From Salinadaptatus halalkaliphilus (GTDB lineage: Archaea > Halobacteriota > Halobacteria > Halobacteriales > Natrialbaceae): 64,000 nt of DNA. The translations under genes and the position numbers were made by a program. This document shows, one piece after another, positions 16,735-25,338 of this stretch (positions are counted from its first letter, which is position 1; the number at the start of each line of letters is the position of its first letter). Under the pieces are notes generated by a model. The model was not told the origin of the DNA, made no database searches, and saw nothing but the letters and a program-made list of their open reading frames with translations. The stretch spans positions 124,001-188,000 of the forward strand of contig NZ_RBZW01000055.1 in NCBI RefSeq assembly GCF_006543045.1, written 5' to 3'.

Positions 16735-17160
16735 ATGAGTGGATCGAACGTCGAATCGGACGAGCCCGATCGCGACGGCGAGTCGGTTGCCTCGAGTCGC
16801 GGCCCCGTCGTCGATCGGCTATCGACGGTCGTCGCCGTCGTCGGTTTTCTGGTGCTTGCGACCAACGACGCGCCGCCGCTTGCCGACATCGGCCTCCCGA
16901 CGGTGTTTCTGGCGTGTCTCGCCGTCGGAACGCTGGTCGGCCTCGCGTCGTACCGGGTAGTCGGCCCGCAGGTTCGCCCGCCGCTGTGGCTCGGCGTCGT
17001 CACCGCCGTTGCCCTCTCGGTGCCGATCCTCGTCGTCCTGTTGCTTACCGGCAGCTACACCGCGGAACGCGGCTGGGCAGTGTCGCTTGGCTGTGCGATG
17101 TTCGGCCTCGGCGCGACCGTTCGGGCGATCCGCGCCCAACAGCGGGCCGAGCCGGCCTGA
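16735..17160 (+). CDS. Four-helix membrane protein, function unknown
   Basis: A 141-aa protein: an acidic N-terminal tail of about 25 residues, then four predicted transmembrane helices ending in a short basic tail (RAIRAQQRAEPA). I do not recognise a named family. It starts 5 nt after the RFC gene and 106 bp before htrII. A decayed second copy of the same gene lies just past the rhodopsin gene at about 19711-19971, so the paralogues flank the phototaxis pair. Confidence 0.75.
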   Translation: MSGSNVESDEPDRDGESVASSRGPVVDRLSTVVAVVGFLVLATNDAPPLADIGLPTVFLACLAVGTLVGLASYRVVGPQVRPPLWLGVVTAVALSVPILVVLLLTGSYTAERGWAVSLGCAMFGLGATVRAIRAQQRAEPA

Positions 17161-17266
17161 ACGCGATCTCCCACAGCGCGTCTCTCGTTCGACGCTCGGG
17201 AACGCAGCCGACGAACCCAAACAATGCGGCCAGTACAGCTATCCGTGGATGCTCACTCGAGAGTAG

Positions 17267-18934
17267 ATGAACGTGGCACGACTCCATCTCCCTACCCGCG
17301 TCCGGCGCAGTTACACCGCGAAACTGGGGACGATCTTCGCCCTCGTGATCGCGGTGACGGTCGCGTTCGGCGGGGCAGTCTACCTCGAGATCACGGCTGC
17401 CATCGCCGACGCGAACGCCGGCGCGGACGCGACTGTCGGGGCAGTTGCCGTCTCGGCAATTTTGGGTCTGATCGTACTGACCGTAATCAATCTCGGACTG
17501 GTTGCAGCGACCGTCGGCGGCAACACCGCCGCCTCGCTTGCCTCGCTGTCGAACAAGGCCAGTCGGATGAGCGAGGAAGAACTCGAGGTCGACCTCGAGA
17601 GTCGGCGCGAGGACGAGATCGGCGACCTGTACGACTCCTTCGCCGAGATGCGTGACTCGCTGCGTGAGTCGATTGAGACTGCCGAGCGAGAGCGGGCGCG
17701 TGCCGAAGACGCCCTCGAGGAAGCCGAAAGCGAGCGCCAGCGCGCCGAGGAGGCCCGCGAAGCGGTCGAACGCGAACGCGAGCGCCTTGCGGAGATCAAC
17801 GACGACCTCGAGCGGGAGGCCGAGCGGTTCAGCGACGTGATGGCCGCCTGCGCCGACGGCGATTTTACCCGTCGGCTCGAGGCCCACAGCGAGAACGACG
17901 CGATGGTCGCGATCGCCGACTCGTTCAACGAGATGATGGACGGGATCGAGGACCTCGTCGGCCGGATCGACGCCTTCGCCGAGAACGTCTCGGAAAGCAG
18001 CCAACAGGTGCGAACGAACGCCGAGCACGTGATGGACGCAAGTGACGACGTCACCCAGACCATTCAGGAGATTTCTCGCGGTGCGAACAACCAGACGGAG
18101 AACATTCAGGAAATCGCCCGCGAGATGGACGACATCTCGGCGACGACCGAACAGATGGCCGCAAGCGCCGCCGGCGTCGCCGAAACCTCCCAAGAGGCCG
18201 CTACTGCCGGCGAAACGGGCCGTGAAACCGCCGAGAAGGCCATCACCGAAATGAACGAGGTCGAAGCCCAGACCGAAGAGGCAGTCGAAGCGATCGAAGC
18301 CCTCTACGAGGAAACCCAGGCGATCGGCGAGGTGACCGAACTAATCGCCGACATCGCCGAACAGACGAATCTGCTCGCGCTGAACGCTTCGATCGAGGCT
18401 GCTCACGCGAACGACGACGGTGACGGGTTCGCCGTCGTCGCCAGCGAGGTAAAATCCCTCGCTGAAGAGACGAAAGAAGCGACCGGCGAGATCGACGCGT
18501 TGATCGGGCGCATTCAGAATCAGTCCCAGGAAACCGTCGAGGATATCCGGGAGACGAGCGATCGGATTTCGAGCGGTGTCGAGACCGTCGAGGAAACCGC
18601 TAACTCGCTCGAGCGGATCGTCGAGGCCGTCGAAGAGGCAAACGCCGGCATTCAGGAGATCAACGAGTCGACGGATACGCAGGCGCGGTCGGCACAGCAG
18701 GTCGTAAACATGACCGACGACGTGGCCGCGGTGTCAGAGGAGACGGCCGCGGAAGCCGAAAGCGTCGCGAACGCCGCACAAACGCAGTCCGAATCCGTCC
18801 GGGACGTCTTCGAACGGGTCGACGACCTCGCCGAGCAGGCCGACGCGCTGCTCGACATCCTGCAGGATACGGAGGTCTCCCAAAGCCGGACCGACGAGCA
18901 ACCCGCACGGACCGTCACTGGTGATGCGGTATGA
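17267..18934 (+). CDS. htrII: Sensory rhodopsin II transducer (HtrII)
   Basis: A 555-aa phototaxis transducer that couples sensory rhodopsin II to the CheA/CheW flagellar signalling pathway. It has two transmembrane helices (about 20-41 and 58-82) joined by a short loop, as in N. pharaonis HtrII. Residues that contact SRII there are conserved in context: E41 in VYLEITAA and N75 in [10 protein letters not shown]. Two HAMP domains (about 84-135 and 190-240) are joined by a Glu/Arg-rich helix. The C-terminal coiled coil carries the CheW/CheA-binding hairpin [21 protein letters not shown]. Its stop overlaps the start of sop2 by 4 nt, so the two are made together. Confidence 0.95.
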   Translation: MNVARLHLPTRVRRSYTAKLGTIFALVIAVTVAFGGAVYLEITAAIADANAGADATVGAVAVSAILGLIVLTVINLGLVAATVGGNTAASLASLSNKASRMSEEELEVDLESRREDEIGDLYDSFAEMRDSLRESIETAERERARAEDALEEAESERQRAEEAREAVERERERLAEINDDLEREAERFSDVMAACADGDFTRRLEAHSENDAMVAIADSFNEMMDGIEDLVGRIDAFAENVSESSQQVRTNAEHVMDASDDVTQTIQEISRGANNQTENIQEIAREMDDISATTEQMAASAAGVAETSQEAATAGETGRETAEKAITEMNEVEAQTEEAVEAIEALYEETQAIGEVTELIADIAEQTNLLALNASIEAAHANDDGDGFAVVASEVKSLAEETKEATGEIDALIGRIQNQSQETVEDIRETSDRISSGVETVEETANSLERIVEAVEEANAGIQEINESTDTQARSAQQVVNMTDDVAAVSEETAAEAESVANAAQTQSESVRDVFERVDDLAEQADALLDILQDTEVSQSRTDEQPARTVTGDAV

Positions 18935-19641
18935 TCGAGATCACGACCTGGTTTACGATCGGCGCGGTTGGGATGCTCGTCGGCACCGCGGCGTTTCTCC
19001 GGCGGTGGCTCTCAGCGGGCGACGACGACCGGCGCTACTACGCGACGCTTTCGGCGATCAGCCTGATCGCGGCCGTGGCGTACGCGTTGATGGCGCTCGA
19101 GGTAGGGTGGATCACGGTCGACGAACGGGTGGTCTTCGCGCCGCGGTACGTCGACTGGATTCTGACCACGCCGCTGTTGCTGGCGTTTCTGGGGTGGCTC
19201 GCGGGCGTCGAGCGCGAGACCCTGCTGCAGGTCGTCGGTGTCAATACCGTCGTCATGGTGGCCGGATTCGTCGCGGCCATCCTCTCGGGGGTCGAACGGT
19301 ACGCGCTGTTTGCCGTCGGCGGAATCGCATACGTCGTCCTCGTCTACCTGGTCCTGGGTCCGATGACGGCGCGTGCGGCCGAACGCGACGATGGGACGGA
19401 ATCGTTGTTCAACAGCCTGCGAAACCTCACGATCATCCTCTGGTCGGTTTACCCGATCATCTGGCTGCTCGGGCCGCCGGGACTGGCGCTGCTGACGCCC
19501 GGCGTCGACGTCATGCTGATTACCTATCTCGATCTCCTCACGAAGGTCGGCTTCGGTCTGATCGCGCTCAATGCGAGCACGGTCATCGAAGCGGAGTACG
19601 AGACGGCCGGCATCGACGCAGGTGCCAAGCAGCCGGCCTGA
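18931..19641 (+). CDS. sop2: Sensory rhodopsin II (phoborhodopsin)
   Basis: A 236-aa seven-helix retinal protein for blue-light avoidance. Numbering coincides with N. pharaonis SRII: R72, counter-ion D75, F86 at the proton-donor position (Asp in proton pumps), Y174, D193, Y199, D201, T204 and the retinal lysine K205 in [12 protein letters not shown]174 and T204 form the steric trigger needed for signalling, and Y199 contacts HtrII. F86 rather than Asp shows that it is a sensor, not a pump. The ATG overlaps the htrII stop. It is well preserved and should be functional. Confidence 0.96.
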   Translation: MIEITTWFTIGAVGMLVGTAAFLRRWLSAGDDDRRYYATLSAISLIAAVAYALMALEVGWITVDERVVFAPRYVDWILTTPLLLAFLGWLAGVERETLLQVVGVNTVVMVAGFVAAILSGVERYALFAVGGIAYVVLVYLVLGPMTARAAERDDGTESLFNSLRNLTIILWSVYPIIWLLGPPGLALLTPGVDVMLITYLDLLTKVGFGLIALNASTVIEAEYETAGIDAGAKQPA

Positions 19642-19710
19642 TACGAGCGTCGTCGTCTGTTTCGATACAGCCGCGACAGCCAGGTAGTTTGCCCAAGGCG
19701 TGCGTCACTC

Positions 19711-19971
19711 GGTCCCGTCGCCGATCGGCTCTCGACGGTCGCTGCGGTCGTCGGCCTCGTCCTGTTTCGCGTACTCGGTCCAGCGGTTCGGGGCCACTGT
19801 GGCTTGGGGTGGGTACCGCCATTTTCCTCTCGGTGCCGATCTTGCCGGTCCTCTTACCCACCGGCAACTACGCCGCACCGCTGGGCTGGGCGATCTCGCT
19901 GGGCGCCGCGATGTTCGGCTTCGGCGCGGGCGCTCGAGCGCTGCAGGCCCAGGACGGGTCGAGACCGGCTG
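19711..19971 (+). pseudogene. Decayed paralogue of the membrane gene at 16735-17160
   Basis: Two frames together rebuild a shortened copy: first GPVADRLSTVAAVVGLVLF and RVLGP, then, after a frame change near 19797, PLWLGVGTAIFLSVPILPV, GWAISLGAAMFGFG and RALQAQ. The matching parts of the intact gene are VVDRLSTVVAVVGFLVL, PLWLGVVTAVALSVPIL and GWAVSLGCAMFGLG. About 40 codons are missing between the halves. It is in the same orientation as the intact copy and lies 70 bp after the rhodopsin gene. Confidence 0.75.
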
Positions 19972-20104
19972 CACGCTGGCGAGGAACCGTGACGGCGTCT
20001 CCATCGACCGTCGACGTGCGCCGATCACGGTGACTACTGTTCCGACGACCGCCGCCGCTCGGGACCACGGACAGTTTTCTCGCGGGCGATCGAATCGGCC
20101 AGCT

Positions 20105-20545
20105 ATGCCGACCGTCGTCGAGACTCACATCGAGAATCGCTTTCGCGTCCAGCCGAACCACGCCAACAACAACGACACGCTCCACGGGGGGAACCTCATG
20201 AAGTGGCTCGACGAGGTCGGCGCGATGTCGGCCATGCGCTTTGCAGGCGACACCTGCGTCACCGCTCGTGTCAACGATCTCGATTTCGAGCGCCCGATCG
20301 GAATCGGGGATACGGCCCTCGTGGAAGCGTACGTCTACGACGTCGGCCACACGAGCGTCCACGTCGCGCTCCGGGCCTGGCGCGAAGAACCACGCAGCGG
20401 CGAGACGGAGAAGACGACCGAATCGTCGTTCACCTTCGTCGCGATCGACGCCGACGGCGGCCCACAGCCCGTTCCCGATCTCACCGTCGAGAGCGACGAG
20501 GGCGAACGGTTGCGCGAGCGAGCACTCGAGAGCGACCAGTACTAA
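20105..20545 (+). CDS. Acyl-CoA thioesterase, hotdog fold
   Basis: A 146-aa single-hotdog protein of the YciA/BACH-like family, which hydrolyses acyl-CoA to free acid and CoA. The signature is N-H-A-N-N-N-D-T-L-H-G-G-N-L-M-K-W-L-D-E: the Asn and the catalytic Asp are on either side of the HGG turn. The second conserved block is DLDFERPIGIGDTALVEAYVYDVGHTSV. Length and start are normal. The acyl specificity cannot be read from sequence. Confidence 0.88.
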   Translation: MPTVVETHIENRFRVQPNHANNNDTLHGGNLMKWLDEVGAMSAMRFAGDTCVTARVNDLDFERPIGIGDTALVEAYVYDVGHTSVHVALRAWREEPRSGETEKTTESSFTFVAIDADGGPQPVPDLTVESDEGERLRERALESDQY

Positions 20546-20548
20546 CCG

Positions 20549-20750
20549 TCTTCCGACTCCCGAACGTCGTTTCGCCTGCGTCGCGGACGATTTGGAATTC
20601 GGCTCCGGTCTTGCGGTCAAGTTCGTCGCGCAGTGCCGCCGGAATTGTCACCCGACGGCGACCGTCGAGTTGGACGGAACCATACGTGTCGGTCGAATTG
20701 TTCTGGGGTTCGGTTACCGAATCGCCTGTCGAGAAAGGACGGCATCGTTC
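20549..20750 (-). pseudogene. AbrB/SpoVT-type regulator relic
   Basis: A minus-strand frame without a usable start codon reads YGSVQLDGRRRVTIPAALRD and ELDRKTGAEFQIVR, a clear AbrB/SpoVT swapped-hairpin DNA-binding domain. It is followed directly by DAGETTFGSRK, which resembles the C-terminal tail of haloarchaeal AbrB proteins. The linker expected between them is missing and there is no in-frame stop before the thioesterase gene. The gene thus lost its start, an internal segment and its end. In relatives such proteins are antitoxin-like or general regulators. Confidence 0.65.
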
Positions 20751-20786
20751 ACCATAAGATCGGGGACGATTCGGTCGGGCGTCTCC

Positions 20787-21869
20787 TCATTCCAGCACCA
20801 GCACGTACCGCGTCAGTGAGCGATGAACCCGCCGTTCGAAGGCGGCCTCGAGTTCCCACCCGGCCTCGCGAGCTTCGCTCGCCCACGACCGATCCGCGAC
20901 GACGACGGCCCGCGAGCCGACCCGTCGGGCTTGCGCGAGCGCGCCCGAAACGAGATCCTCGAGCCGGTGGGTTTCGACCTTCGACTGACGACCGTAGGGG
21001 GCGTCGAAGACGACCGCGTCGGCCGAATCGTCCGGGAGGGGGAGCCGCGTCGCGTCCCCGCGGCCGACGTGCCAGTCGCCGCGGGAAACACCTGTGGGGG
21101 AGGGTTCGTCGCGCTCGAGGAAGTGCTCGAGATTCGTCCGAGCACCCGCCGCCATCTTCGCCTGGGCGTCGGTGCCGATCACGTCGGCGCCGAGGAGGCC
21201 GGCCTCGACGAGGACGCCGCCGGTGCCACACATCGGATCCAACACGGTCGCGCCCGCTTTCGCGCCCGCGATGTTCGCGACGGCGCGAGCGAGCAGCGGA
21301 TCCATACTGCCCGGCTGGAAGAAGGGCTTGTCCGTCGGCGCTCGAGCGCCGAAATCACGGACGCTTGCGGCCGCGAGCCAGCCCAGGGCACAGATCGAGA
21401 CGGCGTTGCCCTCGGCTCTCCCGTCGCGGCGGTCCTCACGCTCGAACAGGTCCCCATCGAGGGCGTCCGCCTCGAGTCGGCCGGCCGAAAAGACCGCCCG
21501 CAGGACGTGGTCGGGATCCTCGAGGTCGACGGAAAAGCCGCGGTCGACGAGCACCTGGCCGAGTTCGCGCTCGGCGCGTTCGGTGTCGACGCCGCTTTCC
21601 CCGTGGACATCCGTCGCCCGCACCGCGATCGAGCCCTCGCGCTCGAGGGTGGCGGCCTCGAGCAGGGTGCGAGCGCTCGTGAGATCGGCGTCGGTCCGGC
21701 CGAGGAGATCGCTCGCGCGGTGGGTATAAGCCAGCCCGCGGACGCGCTCGGGGACGATGGCGTCGGCGAGGGCGACCGATGGCCCGACGAGGTCGACGCC
21801 GGTCGCCGCACTCGCCGCTTCGCGGGCGGCGAAGGCGTCGTCCTCGCCGCCTAACTCGAGCAGATACAC
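20787..21869 (-). CDS. tRNA (guanine-10-N2) methyltransferase, Trm-G10 type
   Basis: A 360-aa protein with an N-terminal THUMP-like region (about 1-160) that binds tRNA and a C-terminal Rossmann methyltransferase domain. The SAM motif is DPMCGTGGVLVEAGLLGADVIG. The catalytic motif IV reads DAPYGRQ instead of the more usual DPPYG. PFFQPGSMDPLLARAVANI precedes the SAM site as in TrmG10/RlmKL relatives. These enzymes make N2-methyl or dimethyl guanosine at tRNA position 10. Its neighbour 5' is tbp, on the opposite strand. The assignment is good for fold and class and slightly less certain for the exact position modified. Confidence 0.85.
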   Translation of the reverse strand: MYLLELGGEDDAFAAREAASAATGVDLVGPSVALADAIVPERVRGLAYTHRASDLLGRTDADLTSARTLLEAATLEREGSIAVRATDVHGESGVDTERAERELGQVLVDRGFSVDLEDPDHVLRAVFSAGRLEADALDGDLFEREDRRDGRAEGNAVSICALGWLAAASVRDFGARAPTDKPFFQPGSMDPLLARAVANIAGAKAGATVLDPMCGTGGVLVEAGLLGADVIGTDAQAKMAAGARTNLEHFLERDEPSPTGVSRGDWHVGRGDATRLPLPDDSADAVVFDAPYGRQSKVETHRLEDLVSGALAQARRVGSRAVVVADRSWASEAREAGWELEAAFERRVHRSLTRYVLVLE

Positions 21870-21925
21870 GGCCGATGTTCGCTCCGGTTCGGATATCAGC
21901 GTGTCGCTTCGGCGCTCCCGAGTAC

Positions 21926-22010
21926 TGATACGGAGTACTGTCCCGATCTACCGGCCCAATCGCCACCTGAGTCGCGATTGGGCCGGAACTGACTACAGGA
22001 AACCGTCCGA
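21926..22010. repeat. Family-1 palindromic repeat, copy 4
   Basis: Begins TGATACGGAGTACTGT and ends TACAGGAAACCGTCCGA (one end is slightly degraded). The inner stem CCGGCCCAATCGC/GCGATTGGGCCGG is perfect over 13 bp and again has its own sequence. It sits between the divergent methyltransferase and tbp genes. Confidence 0.85.
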
Positions 22011-22070
22011 GACCCACGAGCGTCGCCGCGTTGGGAAATATACCGGATATATCAGGTGGCGGTACTAACC

Positions 22071-22099
22071 TTTATAAGCCTTAAATACGTTTTTTAAAG
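22071..22099 (+). promoter_or_regulatory. Promoter region of tbp
   Basis: An unusually AT-rich stretch with three TATA-like boxes in tandem: TTTATAAG (22071), CTTAAATAC (22080) and TTTTTAAAG (22091). The first is spaced for transcription initiating just before the ATG at 22106. The third is so close that bound TBP would block initiation, which would suit feedback control by the gene product; that is inference. Confidence 0.5.
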
Positions 22100-22105
22100 C
22101 GACTT

Positions 22106-22666
22106 ATGACGGATCCGAAGGACACCATCAATATCGAAAACGTGGTGGCGTCGACCGGCATCGGACAGGAACTCGACCTCCAGAGCGTCGCGATGGACCT
22201 CGAGGGGGCCGACTACGACCCCGAGCAGTTTCCCGGTCTCGTCTACCGAACACAGAATCCCAAGTCCGCCGCCCTGATCTTCCGCTCGGGGAAGATCGTC
22301 TGTACGGGCGCGAAAAGCACGGACGACGTCCACGAGAGCCTGCGCATCGTCTTCGACAAGCTCCGTGAACTCCAGATTCAGGTCAACGAGGACCCCGAGA
22401 TCGTCGTCCAGAATATCGTCACCTCGGCCGATCTCGGCCGCAACCTCAACCTGAACGCGATCGCGATCGGCCTCGGCCTCGAGAACATCGAGTACGAACC
22501 CGAGCAGTTCCCCGGGCTGGTTTACCGACTCGACGACCCCGAAGTGGTGGCCCTGTTGTTCGGCTCCGGGAAGCTCGTCATCACCGGCGGGAAGAAACCG
22601 GAAGACGCCGAACACGCCGTCGACAAGATCGTCTCGCGACTCGAGGATCTCGGCCTGCTCGAGTAA
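22106..22666 (+). CDS. tbp: TATA-box-binding protein
   Basis: A 186-aa general transcription factor of the expected length, built from two TBP repeats. The first is about residues 8-90 with INIENVVASTGIGQELDLQ and FPGLVYRTQNPKSAALIFRSGKIVCTGAKS. The second is about 98-180 with VVQNIVTSADLGRNLNLNAIA and FPGLVYRLDDPEVVALLFGSGKLVITGGK. The Asn and Phe residues that contact the minor groove are in place. Haloarchaea often have several TBPs; this one has the acidic, housekeeping form. Confidence 0.97.
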   Translation: MTDPKDTINIENVVASTGIGQELDLQSVAMDLEGADYDPEQFPGLVYRTQNPKSAALIFRSGKIVCTGAKSTDDVHESLRIVFDKLRELQIQVNEDPEIVVQNIVTSADLGRNLNLNAIAIGLGLENIEYEPEQFPGLVYRLDDPEVVALLFGSGKLVITGGKKPEDAEHAVDKIVSRLEDLGLLE

Positions 22667-22814
22667 CGCGTCGTCGCCGGATCGTTCGATCGGCTGGTCG
22701 CGTCTCGCTACGTCGCCGTCGCCGCCGCGTGCGTCGCGATGATCCGTGCTGGTACGAGCAGATACCGATGTGCCGGGCGGTCGTTGACGGGGTTGGGGGA
22801 CGTAGCCTGGCAAA

Positions 22815-23813
22815 ATGCAACCGCTGTTGCTCGGCGTCGGTATCGTTCTCTTGCTCGCGGTCATCGTCGACATTCTTTGGACGACCCTTTGGGTCGACGG
22901 CGGCTCGGGACCGCTCTCGGGGCGCCTGTCGACGGCTGTCTGGCGCGGGCTTCGACGGATCGCGACGGATCGAAACCGGGCGCTCAGTCTCGCCGGACCG
23001 ATCATTCTGGTACTGACGCTGGCAATGTGGATCGGCCTGCTCTGGCTCGGCTGGACGCTGCTGTTTGCCGGAGGTTCTCCCGCGCTCGTCAGCACGCACA
23101 CCGGCGATCCGGCTGACTGGACGGGACACGTCTACTACGTCGCCTACACGATGTTTACGAACGGTAACGGCGACTACACGCCGACGACCGGGACCTGGGA
23201 GATCGCCAGTTCGTTCACGACCGCAACGGGCATGGCCTTTGTCACGCTCGCGGTGTCGTACGTCCTTTCGGTGCTCGGGGCCGTCTCCGAGAAACGATCG
23301 TTCGCAAGCGACGTCACCGGCCTCGGCGAGCGCCCCGAAGCGTTCGTCCGGGCGAGCTGGCACGACGAGGATTTTGACGGGATCGGACTGCCACTCGAGT
23401 CGATGGCCGCCGATCTCTCCTTGCTTGCGGACCAGCACAAATCGTATCCGATTCTCCACTACTATCACAGCGAGAGTGCCGACCGCGCGTCCGCCGTCGC
23501 CGTCGCGATTCTCGACGAGGCGCTGTCGTGCTATCGCCACGGAGTCGCCGACGACGCCGAACCGAACCCCCCGCTGGTCACGGACGCCCGCTCGAGCGTC
23601 GACAGCTACCTCGAGACGTTGGATACGGCCTTCATCGAGCCGGCCGAGAAAGCGCCGCCGGAGCCCGATCTCGAGCGCATTCGCGAGGACGGCGTACCGA
23701 CGGTATCGGACGAGGAGTTCGCGTCGGCCCTTACAGCGCTCGTCGATCGCCGTCGAAAGCTACTCGGTGTCGTCGAGGCCGATGCCTGGGAGTGGCCGCC
23801 AGTCGAGGAGTGA
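22815..23813 (+). CDS. Two-helix ion channel, potassium-channel fold with unusual filter
   Basis: A 332-aa membrane protein. After an N-terminal helix (2-25) and a second helix (58-88) there is a pore helix and a selectivity-filter-like stretch, YVAYTMFTNGNGDYTPTTG. Here T115-N-G-N-G-D-Y121 occupies the place of the usual T-V-G-Y-G-D. A further helix (130-152) follows. The 170-residue cytoplasmic domain has no motif that I recognise; it is mainly helical and acidic. The fold points to a cation channel, but the two filter changes make potassium selectivity uncertain. The TGA stop is the first codon of a degraded family-1 repeat. Confidence 0.75.
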   Translation: MQPLLLGVGIVLLLAVIVDILWTTLWVDGGSGPLSGRLSTAVWRGLRRIATDRNRALSLAGPIILVLTLAMWIGLLWLGWTLLFAGGSPALVSTHTGDPADWTGHVYYVAYTMFTNGNGDYTPTTGTWEIASSFTTATGMAFVTLAVSYVLSVLGAVSEKRSFASDVTGLGERPEAFVRASWHDEDFDGIGLPLESMAADLSLLADQHKSYPILHYYHSESADRASAVAVAILDEALSCYRHGVADDAEPNPPLVTDARSSVDSYLETLDTAFIEPAEKAPPEPDLERIREDGVPTVSDEEFASALTALVDRRRKLLGVVEADAWEWPPVEE

Positions 23814-23893
23814 GACGGGTTACGGTCCGTCCTTTCCGGCGCAACTGCGACCCGGAGCTTGCGCGGGTACATCGGTACGTACGAACGGATACG
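23811..23893. repeat. Family-1 palindromic repeat, degraded copy 5
   Basis: TGAGACGGGTTACGG at the channel gene stop, a TTTCCGGCGCAACTGCGACCCGG core and GCGCGGGTACATCGGTACG then ACGGATACG on the right. Several positions of both ends are lost, so this is an old copy. Confidence 0.5.
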
Positions 23894-24137
23894 TGCCCTG
23901 TATCGGCACTCGAAAAGGGGGTGGCCCGATGTGGGGCCGAGCGAACGTGGGTGTGGGGAGAGACACGACAGCGGTGGGGTGCACAACAGCGGACTGACGC
24001 CGGGGTGAGCCGTGTGCCCGCTGCAGTTCGTCTTCCGATCCCGTGACAAGTAACCGTGCTGCCAACATGTGTTGGGAGTCAGGGGTGCAGTTGTTGGGAT
24101 AGGTACGTTCAAGGCGGTGCTCGACCCACCGTGGTGT
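23894..24137. other. Gap without recognisable gene
   Basis: The stretch is rich in G on the plus strand (several GGGGTG runs around 23915-23990) and has no reading frame with codon use like its neighbours. I see nothing further in it except the region just upstream of the gene at 24138. Confidence 0.4.
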
Positions 24138-24638
24138 ATGCTTCGCTCGTTCGAAGGGACCGAACCGCAGGTCGCCGACTCGGCCTACGTCGACGAGGCG
24201 GCGGTCGTCATCGGCGACGTGATCGTCGAGGAAGACGCCAGCGTCTGGCCGAACACGACGTTACGTGGCGATCACGGGACGATCGTCATCGGAGAGGGGG
24301 CTAACGTCCAGGACAACGCCGTCCTCCACGAGGACGCTGAACTCGAGCCCTATTCGACGGTCGGCCACAGCGCCATCGTCCACGACGCGACCGTCGCCGA
24401 GAACGCGTTGATCGGGATGAACGCCGTCGTCCTGGACGGTGCCGAGATCGGCGAGGGGGCCGTCGTCGGGGCCGGCAGCGTCGTCACCGAGGGGACCGAC
24501 GTTCCGCCCTCGACGCTCGTCGTGGGATCGCCTGCCGAACCAAAGACCGAGATCGACAGCCCCCACCTCCAGGCGACGGCCGACCGATACGTCGAGCTCT
24601 CGAGTCGCCACGACGAGGCCTCCGAGCGACTCGAGTGA
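24138..24638 (+). CDS. Gamma-carbonic-anhydrase-like left-handed beta-helix protein
   Basis: A 166-aa protein made of hexapeptide repeats (for example YVDEAAVVIGDVIVEEDASVWP, GEGANVQDNAVLHED and VGHSAIVHDATVAENALIGMNAVVLDGAEIGEGAVVGAGSVV). The Arg/Asp pair in TLRGDHG and the three His in LHED and GHSAIVH fall where gamma carbonic anhydrases bind zinc. Members either hydrate CO2 or have other roles, so activity cannot be asserted. The ATG at 24138 is the family start. An in-frame upstream ATG at 24069 only adds unrelated residues. Confidence 0.88.
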   Translation: MLRSFEGTEPQVADSAYVDEAAVVIGDVIVEEDASVWPNTTLRGDHGTIVIGEGANVQDNAVLHEDAELEPYSTVGHSAIVHDATVAENALIGMNAVVLDGAEIGEGAVVGAGSVVTEGTDVPPSTLVVGSPAEPKTEIDSPHLQATADRYVELSSRHDEASERLE

Positions 24639-24738
24639 CGGAACTGACTCCGTCGACGTAACGGAACACCGATTCGGCCGAGTTACGTCCCGTCCCCGAG
24701 GGGAAACGCTGATACACACACCGCTCTAATCGATGGCC

Positions 24739-25209
24739 ATGAGCGACTCGTCGTGGACCGATCGGATCGTCGGTGATCGAATGACCGTCGATCAGGAGTT
24801 TTCTTCCCGAGTGCAGTCCTCGGAGTTTTCGAACCAGCAGTGGAGTCTCATCATGACGGCGACGGAGTTCGAAATCGAACAGCCCGCCGACCCCGAGCAG
24901 GCCCGGATCGTCGCCAACACCGACAACGTCGACCAGATCATCCCCGAACTCGAGAACGTCGGCCAGGGGATGGGCGCCATGGGCGGCGCTGGCGGTGGGG
25001 GCGGTTCGAGTAACGCCTCGGGCGGGTTCCTCGACTCGATCAAGGGCGCGCTCGGTCTCGGTGGCGGCGAGAACGGGTCGAACGACGAGAAACGCGACGC
25101 CGCTGAACGACTCACCCAGGAGTACGCCGAAGCACTCCAGAACCACCTCGAATCGCAGGGACGCTGGGACGAGGTTCGAGAGGCGGCTGCCACGGACGGC
25201 GCCGCATGA
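24739..25209 (+). CDS. DUF5799 family protein
   Basis: A 156-aa acidic haloarchaeal protein. The conserved N-terminal block is SWTDRIVGDRMTVDQEFSSR, then WSLIMTATEFEIE and ARIVANTDNVDQIIPELENV. A glycine-rich linker (about 76-110, with runs of Gly and Ser) leads to a helical C-terminus (DAAERLTQEYAEALQNHLESQGRW). This matches what I remember of DUF5799. Function unknown. The start at 24739 is the second of two close ATGs (24733, 24739). It is separated by 129 bp from engB downstream. Confidence 0.75.
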   Translation: MSDSSWTDRIVGDRMTVDQEFSSRVQSSEFSNQQWSLIMTATEFEIEQPADPEQARIVANTDNVDQIIPELENVGQGMGAMGGAGGGGGSSNASGGFLDSIKGALGLGGGENGSNDEKRDAAERLTQEYAEALQNHLESQGRWDEVREAAATDGAA

Positions 25210-25338
25210 GCGGCTTCCCTCTCGCTCGTTCGCGAGATGGGGACACGATACCGGATTCGAATGCGTGGCGCCGACGCCCACCAGCGTCGCGTCGATCGTA
25301 TACGTCAGGTATAACCTCGAGACCACCCTATCCCGGGT

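Noticed and set aside
13879-17160. A 1093-codon open frame on the plus strand
   Set aside because: It runs antisense to rnz and out of frame through the surface-protein and RFC genes; its composition is Arg-rich. Only its last part (from 16735) is the real membrane gene.
19639-19700. A further family-1 repeat after the rhodopsin gene (stop TGATACGAGC)
   Set aside because: Only the first seven bases agree; no matching right end and no internal stem could be found.
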